Source: RGIG4097 sp937885645 (GTDB lineage: Bacteria > Bacillota > Clostridia > Christensenellales > CAG-917). Taken from it: 64,000 nucleotides of DNA. The notes under the pieces are model-generated. The model was not told where the DNA came from. It was given only the letters and a program-made list of their open reading frames with translations, and searched no databases. Each line of letters begins with the position of its first letter. Positions within the stretch are counted from its first letter, which is position 1. Positions 16,677 through 24,312 of the stretch are shown in pieces. The DNA is taken from positions 1 through 64,000 of the forward strand of contig CALABJ010000018.1 of the NCBI GenBank assembly GCA_937885645.1, written 5' to 3'. Position numbers and translations under genes: made by a program.

Positions 16677-16706
16677 CAAAAATCCCAACAGCTTCCTGTC
16701 GGGATT
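16677..16706 (-). terminator. Terminator of tRNA-Ser
   Basis: On the minus strand AATCCCGACAG, loop GAAG, CTGTTGGGATT, then TTTGTTTG, directly after the CCA end of the tRNA. Confidence 0.8.
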
Positions 16707-16797
16707 TGGCGGAGAGTGAGGGATTCGAACCCTCGTGCGGTTTAACCCGCAACTCGATTTCGAGTCGAGCTCGTTATGACCACTTCGATAACTCTCC
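16707..16797 (-). tRNA. tRNA-Ser (anticodon CGA)
   Basis: A complete class II tRNA with encoded CCA. Acceptor GGAGAGT/ACTCTCC, D-stem TCG/CGA, anticodon stem CTCGA/TCGAG with seven-base loop CTCGAAA (anticodon CGA, reading UCG), a long variable arm (TGCGGGTTAAACCGCA) and T-arm GAGGG TTCGAAT CCCTC. Its 5' half is repeated twice upstream, each time interrupted in the D-loop. Confidence 0.95.
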
Positions 16798-17079
16798 GCG
16801 TAAATGATATTCAGTTTGAAAGTGCTGATTTCAAGTCAGCCTCGTTATGTCCGGTCGTGGGCAAGCACTCCCCACTTTGGCTACAAACAATTCACAGGAT
16901 TGTTTGCTTAACGCGTCGTGCCACTTCGATAACTCTCCGCGTAAATGATATTCAGTTTGAAAGTGCTGATTTCGAGTCAGCCTCGTTATGTCCGGTCGTG
17001 GACAAGCACTCCCCGCTTTGGCTACAAACAATTCACAGGATTGTTTGCTTTACGCGTCGCGCCACTTCGATACACTTCC
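16780..17079 (-). repeat. 141-bp tandem repeat built from D-loop-interrupted tRNA-Ser halves
   Basis: Two near-identical units with period 141 bp (for example 16869-16923 and 17010-17064). In minus-strand order each unit has a tRNA-Ser 5' half ending GAAGTGG (17079-17062 and 16938-16921), then 71 bp not found in the intact tRNA (17061-16991; 16920-16850), then the tRNA D-stem 3' strand and an anticodon arm (16990-16965, loop CTCGAAA; 16849-16824, loop CTTGAAA). The variable arm, T-arm and acceptor 3' strand are missing. The insert contains a perfect hairpin CAAACAAT/ATTGTTTG, and GCGTAAA/TTTACGC brackets 117 bp of the distal unit (16939-17055). No protein is encoded. Confidence 0.85.
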
Positions 17080-17163
17080 GTATTCGGTGGCAGTTATGCG
17101 ATTTCCGCAGTTGACAGGTGTATTTTACAACAAATAGCAGGCTTTTGCAACCAAAATTGGGTA

Positions 17164-17192
17164 TTGCTTTTGTCATCTATAATATGTATAAT
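17164..17192 (+). promoter_or_regulatory. Probable promoter of the gene at 17220
   Basis: TTGCTT, 17 bp, TATAAT; AAGGGGAT follows before the start codon. Confidence 0.6.
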
Positions 17193-17219
17193 TATATTAT
17201 CATTTAAGGGGATAATATT

Positions 17220-17969
17220 ATGAAACTCAATCTTACTCGCAAGCAAATCCTGTTTTGCCTTCTTGGTCTCTCCGTGGTCATTATGATTTTTGGCATTTTG
17301 TTCCTTGTCAACGCAATGGGTATGGCAGATTTCTACACCGCCTACGCAGAGATGGACAACGCTCTTGCCAAATATATCATCGTCATATTGACTATGGCAA
17401 CAGGCATTATGCTTTTCAGCAACGTGGCAATGCGCTTTGAGGACAAGAAACTCCGCAACGGACTGACTTGTTTCATCACAGTGTTTTCATTTATTTTGAC
17501 TTTGCCTCTGGTTTACGTATTTTTCTCACTGATGCCTTTTGCAGCAAAATACGACACAGCAACCGTATTGGCGTCTGGCTCAGTCACTGCAATCGGTGAT
17601 TTCACTCCCGAAGTGACAACTCTGTCCGCCGAAGTCCTCGGTCTCAACGCAGTGGACGGAATCATGGGTGTCAACAACATCTACCTTGGCTTTGCAGACT
17701 GGTTTGGTGAAGGCGCACTCCTTTGGGTTGTCCTTTCATTTATGCTTGTGCTTGGCATCGTATTCTTGTTTGAACCCCTCATCGCAGGCATCTGTGTCAT
17801 GAAAGGCAAAATGCTGCAACTCTTTGGCAAGGACAAGAACGGCAAATTTGCAGTTGTTGCAATCGTTGACCTGCCTTGGGCAAAGGAAGACACTTGCGAC
17901 TGCGCTCATTGTGACTGTTGTTGTCACGAAGAGCCTGCCCTCGAAGAAGCCGCCGCAGACGAAGAATAA
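17220..17969 (+). CDS. Membrane protein with Cys/His-rich C-terminal tail
   Basis: 249 residues, family not recognised. Four hydrophobic helices: about 10-32, 48-68, 80-102 and 158-185, the last followed by a basic cytoplasmic turn. The final 35 residues contain a dense cysteine/histidine cluster (CDCAHCDCCCHEE near 225-237) and an acidic end. Such a cluster could bind a metal, though this is inference. AAGGGGATA precedes ATG. Monocistronic with its own promoter and terminator. Confidence 0.8.
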   Translation: MKLNLTRKQILFCLLGLSVVIMIFGILFLVNAMGMADFYTAYAEMDNALAKYIIVILTMATGIMLFSNVAMRFEDKKLRNGLTCFITVFSFILTLPLVYVFFSLMPFAAKYDTATVLASGSVTAIGDFTPEVTTLSAEVLGLNAVDGIMGVNNIYLGFADWFGEGALLWVVLSFMLVLGIVFLFEPLIAGICVMKGKMLQLFGKDKNGKFAVVAIVDLPWAKEDTCDCAHCDCCCHEEPALEEAAADEE

Positions 17970-17984
17970 TCAATTTAGACAAAC

Positions 17985-18010
17985 AAACCCCATCGCAAGG
18001 TGGGGTTTTA
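17985..18010 (+). terminator. Rho-independent terminator
   Basis: AACCCCA, loop TCGCAAGG, TGGGGTTTT after the gene ending at 17969. Confidence 0.8.
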
Positions 18011-18017
18011 TTGTGCC

Positions 18018-18046
18018 TTGATTTTGAGGAGGTTTTGATATATAAT
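18018..18046 (+). promoter_or_regulatory. Promoter of the DUF2284 gene
   Basis: TTGATT, 17 bp, TATAAT. ATG at 18087 with AAAGGAG in between. Confidence 0.75.
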
Positions 18047-18086
18047 AAGGTCAAATAGTGGAAGGTCACAAGACAAAGGAGAAAAA

Positions 18087-18626
18087 ATGGAATACGTGCA
18101 TAAACCCGAAAACATGCAAAAGGCACAAAAATATATTGATATTGCCCTTGAAATGGGTGCAACCGATGCGGTGCTTTTTGAAATTGACCAAATCTGTTTC
18201 GACAGCAGAACTCTTCTCAAATGTATGTATGGTTGCGAGGATTGGGGCAAAAATCACACCTGTCCGTCAAGACCGGGCAATCCCAGCATGAGCGAACTGA
18301 AGGAAATGTTTTCTCGCTATAAGTGGGGGATTATCGTTCACACTCACGAGAAGAAACTTTCTCAAAAAATCTCCTTCAAACTTGAAAGTGAGTCTTTCCA
18401 CGACGGCTATTATTTTGCTTTCTCCCTTTCGGATTGCGGACTGTGTGAAACTTGCGCCGCCCAGTGCAATCTGCCTTGCAGAAACGTGAAAATGGCAAGA
18501 CCTGCCTTTCACAGCGTAGGCATTGACGTGTTCAAAACAGTGAGCCAAATGGGCTTGCCCATTTTCACCTTGCAGGACAGAAACGACCCCGAACAAAACT
18601 GGTATAGCGCAGTATTTGTGGAATAG
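18087..18626 (+). CDS. DUF2284 family predicted metal-binding protein
   Basis: 179 residues. Conserved cysteine pattern of the family: CMYGC and HTCPSRPGNP in the first half, then a ferredoxin-like CGLCETCAAQCNLPC cluster near 125-139. The clusters are likely to bind iron-sulfur or zinc; no reaction is known. Found widely in anaerobic Firmicutes and archaea. ACAAAGGAG lies 5 bp before the ATG. Monocistronic. Confidence 0.9.
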   Translation: MEYVHKPENMQKAQKYIDIALEMGATDAVLFEIDQICFDSRTLLKCMYGCEDWGKNHTCPSRPGNPSMSELKEMFSRYKWGIIVHTHEKKLSQKISFKLESESFHDGYYFAFSLSDCGLCETCAAQCNLPCRNVKMARPAFHSVGIDVFKTVSQMGLPIFTLQDRNDPEQNWYSAVFVE

Positions 18627-18662
18627 AGCGCTGAAAACCACACAACAATCATCGTATAATGA

Positions 18663-18688
18663 AGCCCCATCTATGGTGGGGTTTTTCT
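18663..18688 (+). terminator. Rho-independent terminator after the DUF2284 gene
   Basis: GCCCCAT, short loop, ATGGTGGGG and a T run. Confidence 0.8.
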
Positions 18689-18738
18689 TTTGGATTTTGG
18701 GGCGGTTTATATTTTATATAAAATGTTGTGTCAAAGGG

Positions 18739-18768
18739 TTGACATTTGCCTCACGAAAGGAATACAAT
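18739..18768 (+). promoter_or_regulatory. Promoter of the CPA2 antiporter gene
   Basis: TTGACA, 18 bp, TACAAT; leader of about 28 nt with a GAGAGAGAAGG site. Confidence 0.8.
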
Positions 18769-18801
18769 ACGTTGGATTTTTTAAGAGAGAGAAGGCATAG
18801 T

Positions 18802-20256
18802 ATGGAAATTTTATTGAGCCTTGCCATAGCACTTATAGTTGGTCTTTTGTTGTCACGCCTTGCAAAGGTTTTGAAACTCCCCGCAGTGACGGCATATCTG
18901 GTGGCAGGCATACTTGTTGGACCTTTCTGTCTTGGACAGGCAGGTGTCAAAGGACTGGGATTCACATCATTTGATGAAATCAAGTCCATATCAATCATAT
19001 CAGAAGTTGCACTGGGCTTCATCGCATTTTCAATCGGCAACGAGTTTAGATTGTCTGACCTGAAAACAATAGGCAAGCAAGCAACAGTCATAGGCATTGT
19101 GCAAGCAGTTGTAGCCACACTCCTTGTGGACGGCGCACTCATTGCACTGCACTTTATCATGCCTGACAAACTCCCTTTGCCTTCGGCAATCATCCTTGGG
19201 GCAATCGCATCTGCAACCGCACCTGCCGCAACCCTTATGGTTGTCCGTCAATACAAGGCAAAAGGCCCTCTCACCAACACTTTGCTTCCCGTAGTCGCCC
19301 TTGACGATGCAGTGGGACTTGTGCTGTTTGCAGTGTCTTTTGGTGTGGCAAAGGCTTTGATTTCAGGAAGCATAAGCGTCATATCCATTTTGGTTGAGCC
19401 CCTCATTGAAATCGTACTTTCATTGGCGCTTGGGGCAGCAATGGGCTTTTTGTTCTCCTTCATGGAGAGATTTTTCCACTCCCGTTCAAAGCGTTTGTCA
19501 GTGTCGGTGGCATTTGTTTTCCTCACCGTTGGCATATCCCTTTTGAAATTTGAGGTGGGCGGAGTGCACATAGGCTTCTCGTCACTTTTGACCTGTATGA
19601 TGCTGGGCACAATCTTCTGCAACATCAGTGAGATTTCCCACGAACTTATGGATCGTCTTGACAGATGGACAGCCCCTTTGTTTGTGTTGTTCTTCGTCAT
19701 AAGCGGTGCAGACCTTGACCTCGGTGTCCTCAAAGACTACAACAACATCATCATCGGTGTGGTGTACATTTTGTTCCGTTGCTTGGGCAAGTATTTGGGC
19801 GCATTTGGCAGTGCAAAACTGACAAAATGTCAACCTCAAGTCACCAAATATCTTGGCATAACTCTGTTCCCCCAAGCAGGTGTGGCACTCGGTATGGCGC
19901 TGAAATCAACCGCCCTTGGCGAGCAAGGTGCAATGGTGTCCAACATAGTGCTTTTCTCAGTGCTGATTATGGAACTTATTGGTCCTTCTCTCACAAAGAT
20001 GTCCTTGATGAAAGCAAGGGAAATCGCCCCCGAAGAGAGAGTGTCCCACCGTGGCGCAATCTATCACAACATACATTTCCCCCATATTCAACTGCACACA
20101 CACCACTCCCACGAGACAGTGCCCGCAGTTGAAACAGTGGCAGAAAACACAGTTGCTCCCACTGAAAGCGTGTCCGTTGATGAGATAAACGCACCAACCG
20201 CACCCACTGAAATTGCTGTTGAAAGAACCTCTCAACCCTCAAATGACAATCAATAA
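18802..20256 (+). CDS. CPA2-family cation/proton antiporter
   Basis: 484 residues. Na+/H+ exchanger domain of about 12 helices over residues 1-390, beginning LSLAIALIVGLLLSRLAKVL and containing GAIASATAPAATLMVVRQ and VALDDAVGLVLF, the two family helices that form the ion site. No TrkA-N or TrkA-C regulatory domain. The last 70 residues are soluble, starting with a histidine-rich run (HNIHFPHIQLHTHHSH) then a Thr/Glu/Val-rich tail. ATG 18802 chosen: promoter and ribosome site lie directly upstream. Could be a Na+ or K+ exporter; the ion is not determined. Confidence 0.88.
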   Translation: MEILLSLAIALIVGLLLSRLAKVLKLPAVTAYLVAGILVGPFCLGQAGVKGLGFTSFDEIKSISIISEVALGFIAFSIGNEFRLSDLKTIGKQATVIGIVQAVVATLLVDGALIALHFIMPDKLPLPSAIILGAIASATAPAATLMVVRQYKAKGPLTNTLLPVVALDDAVGLVLFAVSFGVAKALISGSISVISILVEPLIEIVLSLALGAAMGFLFSFMERFFHSRSKRLSVSVAFVFLTVGISLLKFEVGGVHIGFSSLLTCMMLGTIFCNISEISHELMDRLDRWTAPLFVLFFVISGADLDLGVLKDYNNIIIGVVYILFRCLGKYLGAFGSAKLTKCQPQVTKYLGITLFPQAGVALGMALKSTALGEQGAMVSNIVLFSVLIMELIGPSLTKMSLMKAREIAPEERVSHRGAIYHNIHFPHIQLHTHHSHETVPAVETVAENTVAPTESVSVDEINAPTAPTEIAVERTSQPSNDNQ

Positions 20257-20272
20257 CCAACTATAAACGTAA

Positions 20273-20303
20273 GAAAAGCAAGCCGAAAGGTTTGCTTTTT
20301 TTT
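20273..20303 (+). terminator. Rho-independent terminator after the antiporter gene
   Basis: AGCAAGCC, loop GAAA, GGTTTGCT, then eight T. Its 3' half is echoed at 20505-20524 on the other side of the hairpin array. Confidence 0.8.
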
Positions 20304-20307
20304 GTTG

Positions 20308-20503
20308 GTGAAGTTTTCGTAGAAACGAAAGTGAAGTTGCTACGCAGTGAAGTTTATGCTATGCACAAGTGAAGTTAAGTTTGCCACGACTTCGCCGACA
20401 GGCGAAACTTCACTCACGAAGTGAATTTCACTATCAAAGATAACTTCACTTGCCCGCAGGGCAAACTTAGTTTTAGTGTGTTCTCCATCAAGGATAACAC
20501 ACT
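20308..20503 (+). repeat. Multi-hairpin array 1 (GTGAAGTT family)
   Basis: The spacer GTGAAGTT or its complement AACTTCAC recurs every 15-30 bp and separates short perfect hairpins: TTTTCG/CGAAA, TTCGCC-gaca-GGCGAA, TTGCCC-gca-GGGCAA, closing with AGTGTGTT/AACACACT (20475-20503). AAGTTTGCC and GGCAAACTT also pair around the centre, giving a branched structure. Flanking direct repeats (20288-20307 and 20505-20524) contain GGTTTGC, a T run and GTTG. Non-coding. A related array is at 21360-21562. Confidence 0.8.
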
Positions 20504-20565
20504 AAGGGTTTGCTTTTTTTGTTGCAAAATGGCGTAAAACTGGGGCTAACTGCATAATGTAAACT

Positions 20566-21297
20566 ATGGCAAAAAAGAGAAAAGCTGACGTGACAAAGGG
20601 GGTTGTGGTTGCCACAATAGTTGCCATTTTGGGGCTGACGATTGCGGTTGGATACTTCCTCGGCGGTGACAAATTGGTTGTTGCACTCTTTGACAAGGAA
20701 GAAGACAGAGCATATTATTTCATCACAACGGCAGGGATTGATGACGTCACCATTGCCCACCAAAATGCAGATTTGATACGATTGAGGGGCGGTGCAGGCT
20801 ACGTTGATATGAGGGCGGATAACAGCATTGTCCTTGCGGTTTATCCCGACAAAAATTCCGCAGAAAACGTCCTTGTGAAACTCGGTGACAACAGCCTTGT
20901 GGTGAGAGAAATTCCTATGAAAGCAGTGAGCGTTTCGCTGAAGGACAAGGGGCTGAGGAGCGCCGTGAACGAGGCGCTCACTTACTTTGATTTGACCTTT
21001 GACACCCTATATAATCTATCCAATTCACTGGCAGACAACGAGGTGACCGTTGACGATGTAAAAACCCAAATCGGTGTTTTATCATCTAAAATTGATGATA
21101 TAAAGTCTGTTTTCTATGAAAAAACAAAAAATAGTAGTCTTGATGAAATCACTGAAATCAAGCTGGCTCTTGTCACCGCGCTTGCCATAATTGATGGGGT
21201 TGAAATTGGCAACACAGCAAAGACGCTCTCTTCACTTAGACGTCAAACGGTGCAACTTGTTTACTGTCATCAAGCCCTTGCTTTGACGCTGTCTTGA
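20566..21297 (+). CDS. Hypothetical membrane-anchored protein with a possible SPOR-like domain
   Basis: 243 residues, no confident family. Basic start MAKKRKADVTK, one transmembrane helix near 12-35 (VVVATIVAILGLTIAVGYFLGG). The next 80 residues, containing GGAGYVDMRADNSIVLAVYP and a following alanine-bearing helix, have the pattern of a SPOR-type peptidoglycan-binding domain, but this is a weak resemblance. From about 130 the protein is helical. Orientation implies an external domain. No Shine-Dalgarno precedes ATG; CATAAT ends 7 bp upstream, so the transcript may be leaderless. Hairpin arrays flank it on both sides. Confidence 0.65.
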   Translation: MAKKRKADVTKGVVVATIVAILGLTIAVGYFLGGDKLVVALFDKEEDRAYYFITTAGIDDVTIAHQNADLIRLRGGAGYVDMRADNSIVLAVYPDKNSAENVLVKLGDNSLVVREIPMKAVSVSLKDKGLRSAVNEALTYFDLTFDTLYNLSNSLADNEVTVDDVKTQIGVLSSKIDDIKSVFYEKTKNSSLDEITEIKLALVTALAIIDGVEIGNTAKTLSSLRRQTVQLVYCHQALALTLS

Positions 21298-21359
21298 CAC
21301 CTGTGGTTAATAACCTGCAAGCCTAAATCAATTTTCAAACCATATCACTGATTCTATTA

Positions 21360-21562
21360 GTGAAGTTTTTGCTGTCGCAAAAGTGAAGTTGTGTTATACA
21401 CAGTGAAGTTGCTCGCATAAGCTCGCAGTGAAGTTAAGTTTGCCACAACTTCGCCAACAGGCGAAACTTCACTCACAAAGTGAACTTCAATATTGAAGAT
21501 AACTTCACTTGCCCCAAGGGCAAACTTAGTTAGCGTGATTTGTCCATTAAGGACATCACGCT
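21360..21562 (+). repeat. Multi-hairpin array 2 (GTGAAGTT family)
   Basis: Same architecture as 20308-20503 with different but still pairing stems: TTTTGC-tgtc-GCAAAA, TGTGT-tat-ACACA, GCTCGC repeat, TTCGCC-aaca-GGCGAA, TTGCCC-caa-GGGCAA, and terminal AGCGTGAT/ATCACGCT (21532-21562) in place of AGTGTGTT/AACACACT. The changed bases are compensated on both sides. Non-coding. The remainder of the gap, 21563-21719, holds nothing I recognise; no signal recognition particle RNA is seen before dnaX. Confidence 0.8.
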
Positions 21563-21719
21563 ATTTTGGTGGGATTTTTTATTCTGTTGTCGGTTGTTTT
21601 CATCATAAGTTGGATGTCTATTTTTATCATTAATTTGCAGTTCGTATTTTTCAATGTTTTGCCTAAAACTTGACTATTTTGCATTTGCAAAATTTGTCAA
21701 GAGCATTAAAAACTTATTC

Positions 21720-21748
21720 TTGATTTATTCTCTATATTAGATTATAAT
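21720..21748 (+). promoter_or_regulatory. Promoter of dnaX, implying a leaderless transcript
   Basis: TTGATT, 17 bp, TATAAT ending 7 bp before the dnaX ATG at 21756. Transcription would start on or next to the start codon. No Shine-Dalgarno is present. Confidence 0.75.
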
Positions 21749-21755
21749 AATATCT

Positions 21756-23252
21756 ATGGCGAACACATCTTTATATCGCAGATATCGTCCCGAAACCTTT
21801 GATGACGTCATCGGTCAAGACCATATCGTGCGCACTCTGAAAAATCAAATTGCAACCGACACGGTTGGACATGCCTACCTTTTCACCGGCACTAGGGGAA
21901 CAGGTAAGACTTCCGTTGCAAGAATTTTTGCCCGTGCCGTAAATTGCGCAACCCCTGTGGACTCATCACCTTGCGGGAAGTGTGACGTGTGTTTGGAGCT
22001 TGCTCTCAGTGACAACTTTGACGTCATTGAAATCGACGCAGCATCCAACAACGGCGTCGAGCAAATCCGTGAGCTCACTGACAAAGTTGGATTCCCTCCC
22101 ACCATTGGCAAGTACAAGGTGTACATCATCGACGAAGTTCACATGCTGACAAAGAGCGGATACAACGCATTTTTGAAGACTCTTGAAGAGCCTCCTGCCC
22201 ATGCAATCTTTATTCTTGCAACCACAGAGGTCCATCAAATCCCTGCGACAATTCTTTCAAGATGCTTGCGTTTTGACTTCCGCCTCGTGCCTGCAAGCCA
22301 AATTGCAGAAAGACTAAAATTCATCTTTGACGACAACGGTTTCACCTATGACCGTGAAAGTTTGAATCTTATTGCCAACGCAGGTCAAGGCAGTGTCCGT
22401 GATGCACTTTCAATTGCGGATATGTGTGTCAGTTATTCTGGCGGACACGTCACCTACAACTCAGTCCTTGAAGTGCTGGGCGCAAGTGATCCTACAAAGA
22501 TTGCACACCTTGCAGACGCAGTTGCATCAGGTGACGTTGACACGGCTCTCAATGAGGTTGCCACCATGTGCGAACTTGGGAAGAGCATACCCATCCTCGC
22601 CAGCGACCTTTCAGCATTTTTCAGAAACGTCCTTTATATCAAGACTTGCAAAAACGCAAAGCAACTTTTGTCAATCCCCGACACCACCTATGCACTCCTC
22701 GTGGATATCGCCAAAAAGTATAGTGTGGTCAAGTGTATGACAATTATGAAGGCAATGAACGCTCTTGAAGGAGAGTTCAGATACAGCACCCAACACCGCA
22801 TCTTGCTTGAAGCAGCCTTAGTCAGTGCAGCCGCAGGCCCAGAGGCCAGTGACAACGCAAAGATCAAGGAACTTGAAGCAAAGGTTGCAATGCTTGAAAA
22901 GAAAATCAAGTCAATAGCGCAGTCGGGTTTTAAGCCGACACCTGTCAAATCGGATGCCCGACAGGTGTGGCAGCAGGTGGCATCCGAGCTGATGAACAGA
23001 GGGCAAAAACTTCTTGCGCTCTCAGTTCTTGAAGCAGACGTATCAAGTGACGACAAGGAGTTCACGGTGGCTCTTTCCTCAGAGGCGACTTATCGCATAC
23101 TGACGGACAAAGGAAATCGTGACATACTTAACGACGTTTTTTACGCCTTGTCAGACCTGAATATGAACATAAAGCACGTGGCAAAATACGAGGAAGACAA
23201 GTCCTTGCCCTACGTGAAATCTATGTTCGGCAACAAAGTGGAAATAAAATAG
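21756..23252 (+). CDS. dnaX: DNA polymerase III subunit gamma/tau
   Basis: Clamp-loader ATPase of the replisome. 498 residues. Walker A GTRGTGKT at 45-52; zinc cysteines C64, C73, C76 and C79; Walker B with IIDEVHML; sensor and SRC arginine finger (ATILSRCLRFDF). AAA+ domains reach about 240, domain III to about 360, then a coiled-coil linker and a tau-like C-terminal domain. No A-rich frameshift site was noticed. First gene of dnaX-ybaB-recR, the standard bacterial order. Confidence 0.97.
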   Translation: MANTSLYRRYRPETFDDVIGQDHIVRTLKNQIATDTVGHAYLFTGTRGTGKTSVARIFARAVNCATPVDSSPCGKCDVCLELALSDNFDVIEIDAASNNGVEQIRELTDKVGFPPTIGKYKVYIIDEVHMLTKSGYNAFLKTLEEPPAHAIFILATTEVHQIPATILSRCLRFDFRLVPASQIAERLKFIFDDNGFTYDRESLNLIANAGQGSVRDALSIADMCVSYSGGHVTYNSVLEVLGASDPTKIAHLADAVASGDVDTALNEVATMCELGKSIPILASDLSAFFRNVLYIKTCKNAKQLLSIPDTTYALLVDIAKKYSVVKCMTIMKAMNALEGEFRYSTQHRILLEAALVSAAAGPEASDNAKIKELEAKVAMLEKKIKSIAQSGFKPTPVKSDARQVWQQVASELMNRGQKLLALSVLEADVSSDDKEFTVALSSEATYRILTDKGNRDILNDVFYALSDLNMNIKHVAKYEEDKSLPYVKSMFGNKVEIK

Positions 23253-23274
23253 AGCAACGCTCAAAGGAGATAAT

Positions 23275-23598
23275 ATGGGATACGGCGGATTTGGCGGCGG
23301 AAATATGCAACAAATCATGAAGCAAGCACAAGCAATGCAAAGAAAACTGCAACAAGCACAAGAACAACTTGCAGAAGAAGAAGTCACCGGCACAGCAGCA
23401 GGTGGTATGGTTGAAGTCACTTTGAAGGGCAACAAGACTCCCGTTGCAGTGACAATCGACCCCGAAGCAGTTGACCCCGATGACGTTGAAATGCTTGAAG
23501 ATATGGTCCTTGCCGCACTCAACGATGCAATGGCACAAGCAGACGAACTTTCAAATGAATTGCTTGGACCTCTTGCCGGCGCAGGTGGAATGTTCTAA
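23275..23598 (+). CDS. ybaB: YbaB/EbfC nucleoid-associated protein
   Basis: 107-residue DNA-binding dimer. Glycine-rich start (MGYGGFGGGNMQQIMKQAQ), a long Gln/Lys helix, the VTGTAAGGMVEVTLKGN hairpin that forms the dimer core and a C-terminal helix. Often lies between dnaX and recR, as here. AAAGGAG lies upstream; the stop overlaps the recR start by one base. Confidence 0.96.
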   Translation: MGYGGFGGGNMQQIMKQAQAMQRKLQQAQEQLAEEEVTGTAAGGMVEVTLKGNKTPVAVTIDPEAVDPDDVEMLEDMVLAALNDAMAQADELSNELLGPLAGAGGMF

Positions 23599-24185
23599 TG
23601 AAATATATCGAGCCCCTTTCAAGACTTATAGCGGCTTTTTCAAAACTGCCGTCAGTGGGTGAAAAGACAGCGGCAAGATATGCCTACGCTGTCCTCAACT
23701 CAACGGACGAGGACGTAAAGGAGTTGGCAGAAGCCATTGCCACTCTCAAAGAAAACGTCCACTTTTGCAGTGTTTGTGGCAACTTCACAGAGCATGACGT
23801 CTGTGATATTTGCTCAACCAGAAGCCCCAAAACGATATGCGTTGTCAAAGAGCCTCGTGACATAACCGCCCTTGAAAAAGTCAAGGACTTCAAGGGAGTG
23901 TATCACGTCCTTCACGGCGTCATTTCGCCTATGGAAAAGATAGGTCCCAACGACATCCGCATCAAGGAACTTCTTGCTCGTCTCACCCCTGACGTAGAGG
24001 AAGTTATCCTTGCCACCAACCCTGACGTTGAAGGCGAAGCAACGGCAATGTACATTGCTCGTCTTGTGAAGCCCCTAGGTGTCAAGGTGACAAGAATTGC
24101 AAGAGGACTGCCTGAAGGCTCGGTCATTGAATACGCTGATGAAAGCACCCTGTCACGTGCCTTGTCAAGCAGAATTGAATTGTAA
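23598..24185 (+). CDS. recR: Recombination protein RecR
   Basis: Loads RecA at gaps with RecF and RecO. 195 residues. Helix-hairpin-helix near 14-30 (LPSVGEKTAARYAY), zinc finger C57-x2-C60-x8-C69-x2-C72, Toprim domain from about 78 (ICVVKEPRDITALEK, NPDVEGEATAMYIA), Walker-like RIARGLPEGS at the end. TAATG overlap couples it to ybaB. Confidence 0.97.
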   Translation: MKYIEPLSRLIAAFSKLPSVGEKTAARYAYAVLNSTDEDVKELAEAIATLKENVHFCSVCGNFTEHDVCDICSTRSPKTICVVKEPRDITALEKVKDFKGVYHVLHGVISPMEKIGPNDIRIKELLARLTPDVEEVILATNPDVEGEATAMYIARLVKPLGVKVTRIARGLPEGSVIEYADESTLSRALSSRIEL

Positions 24186-24257
24186 AAACGGCAGTTTATG
24201 TGGTGAAAATGGCAAGATAAACACCGCATTTTGCAAAAATAACAAATTCAAGCAAAA

Positions 24258-24289
24258 AGAAAACGACTTCATTTGAAGCCGTTTTTTTG
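24258..24289. terminator. Terminator between recR and galT
   Basis: AAACGACTTCA, loop TT, TGAAGCCGTTT with A and T flanks between convergent genes. Confidence 0.85.
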
Positions 24290-24312
24290 TTGGATCATTG
24301 TGTTTGATTTCC

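Noticed and set aside
16776..17223. Open frames of 92 and 112 codons across the 141-bp repeat
   Set aside because: They run antisense through tRNA-Ser halves and repeat units, have no ribosome site, and owe their length to the 141-bp period being a multiple of three.
20308..21562. CRISPR array
   Set aside because: Repeats are short (about 8 bp), spacing is irregular, stems vary, and no cas genes are near.
21563..21755. Possible signal recognition particle RNA upstream of dnaX
   Set aside because: This is a frequent location in Firmicutes, but the conserved GGAA/GCAGCC-type hairpin was not found.
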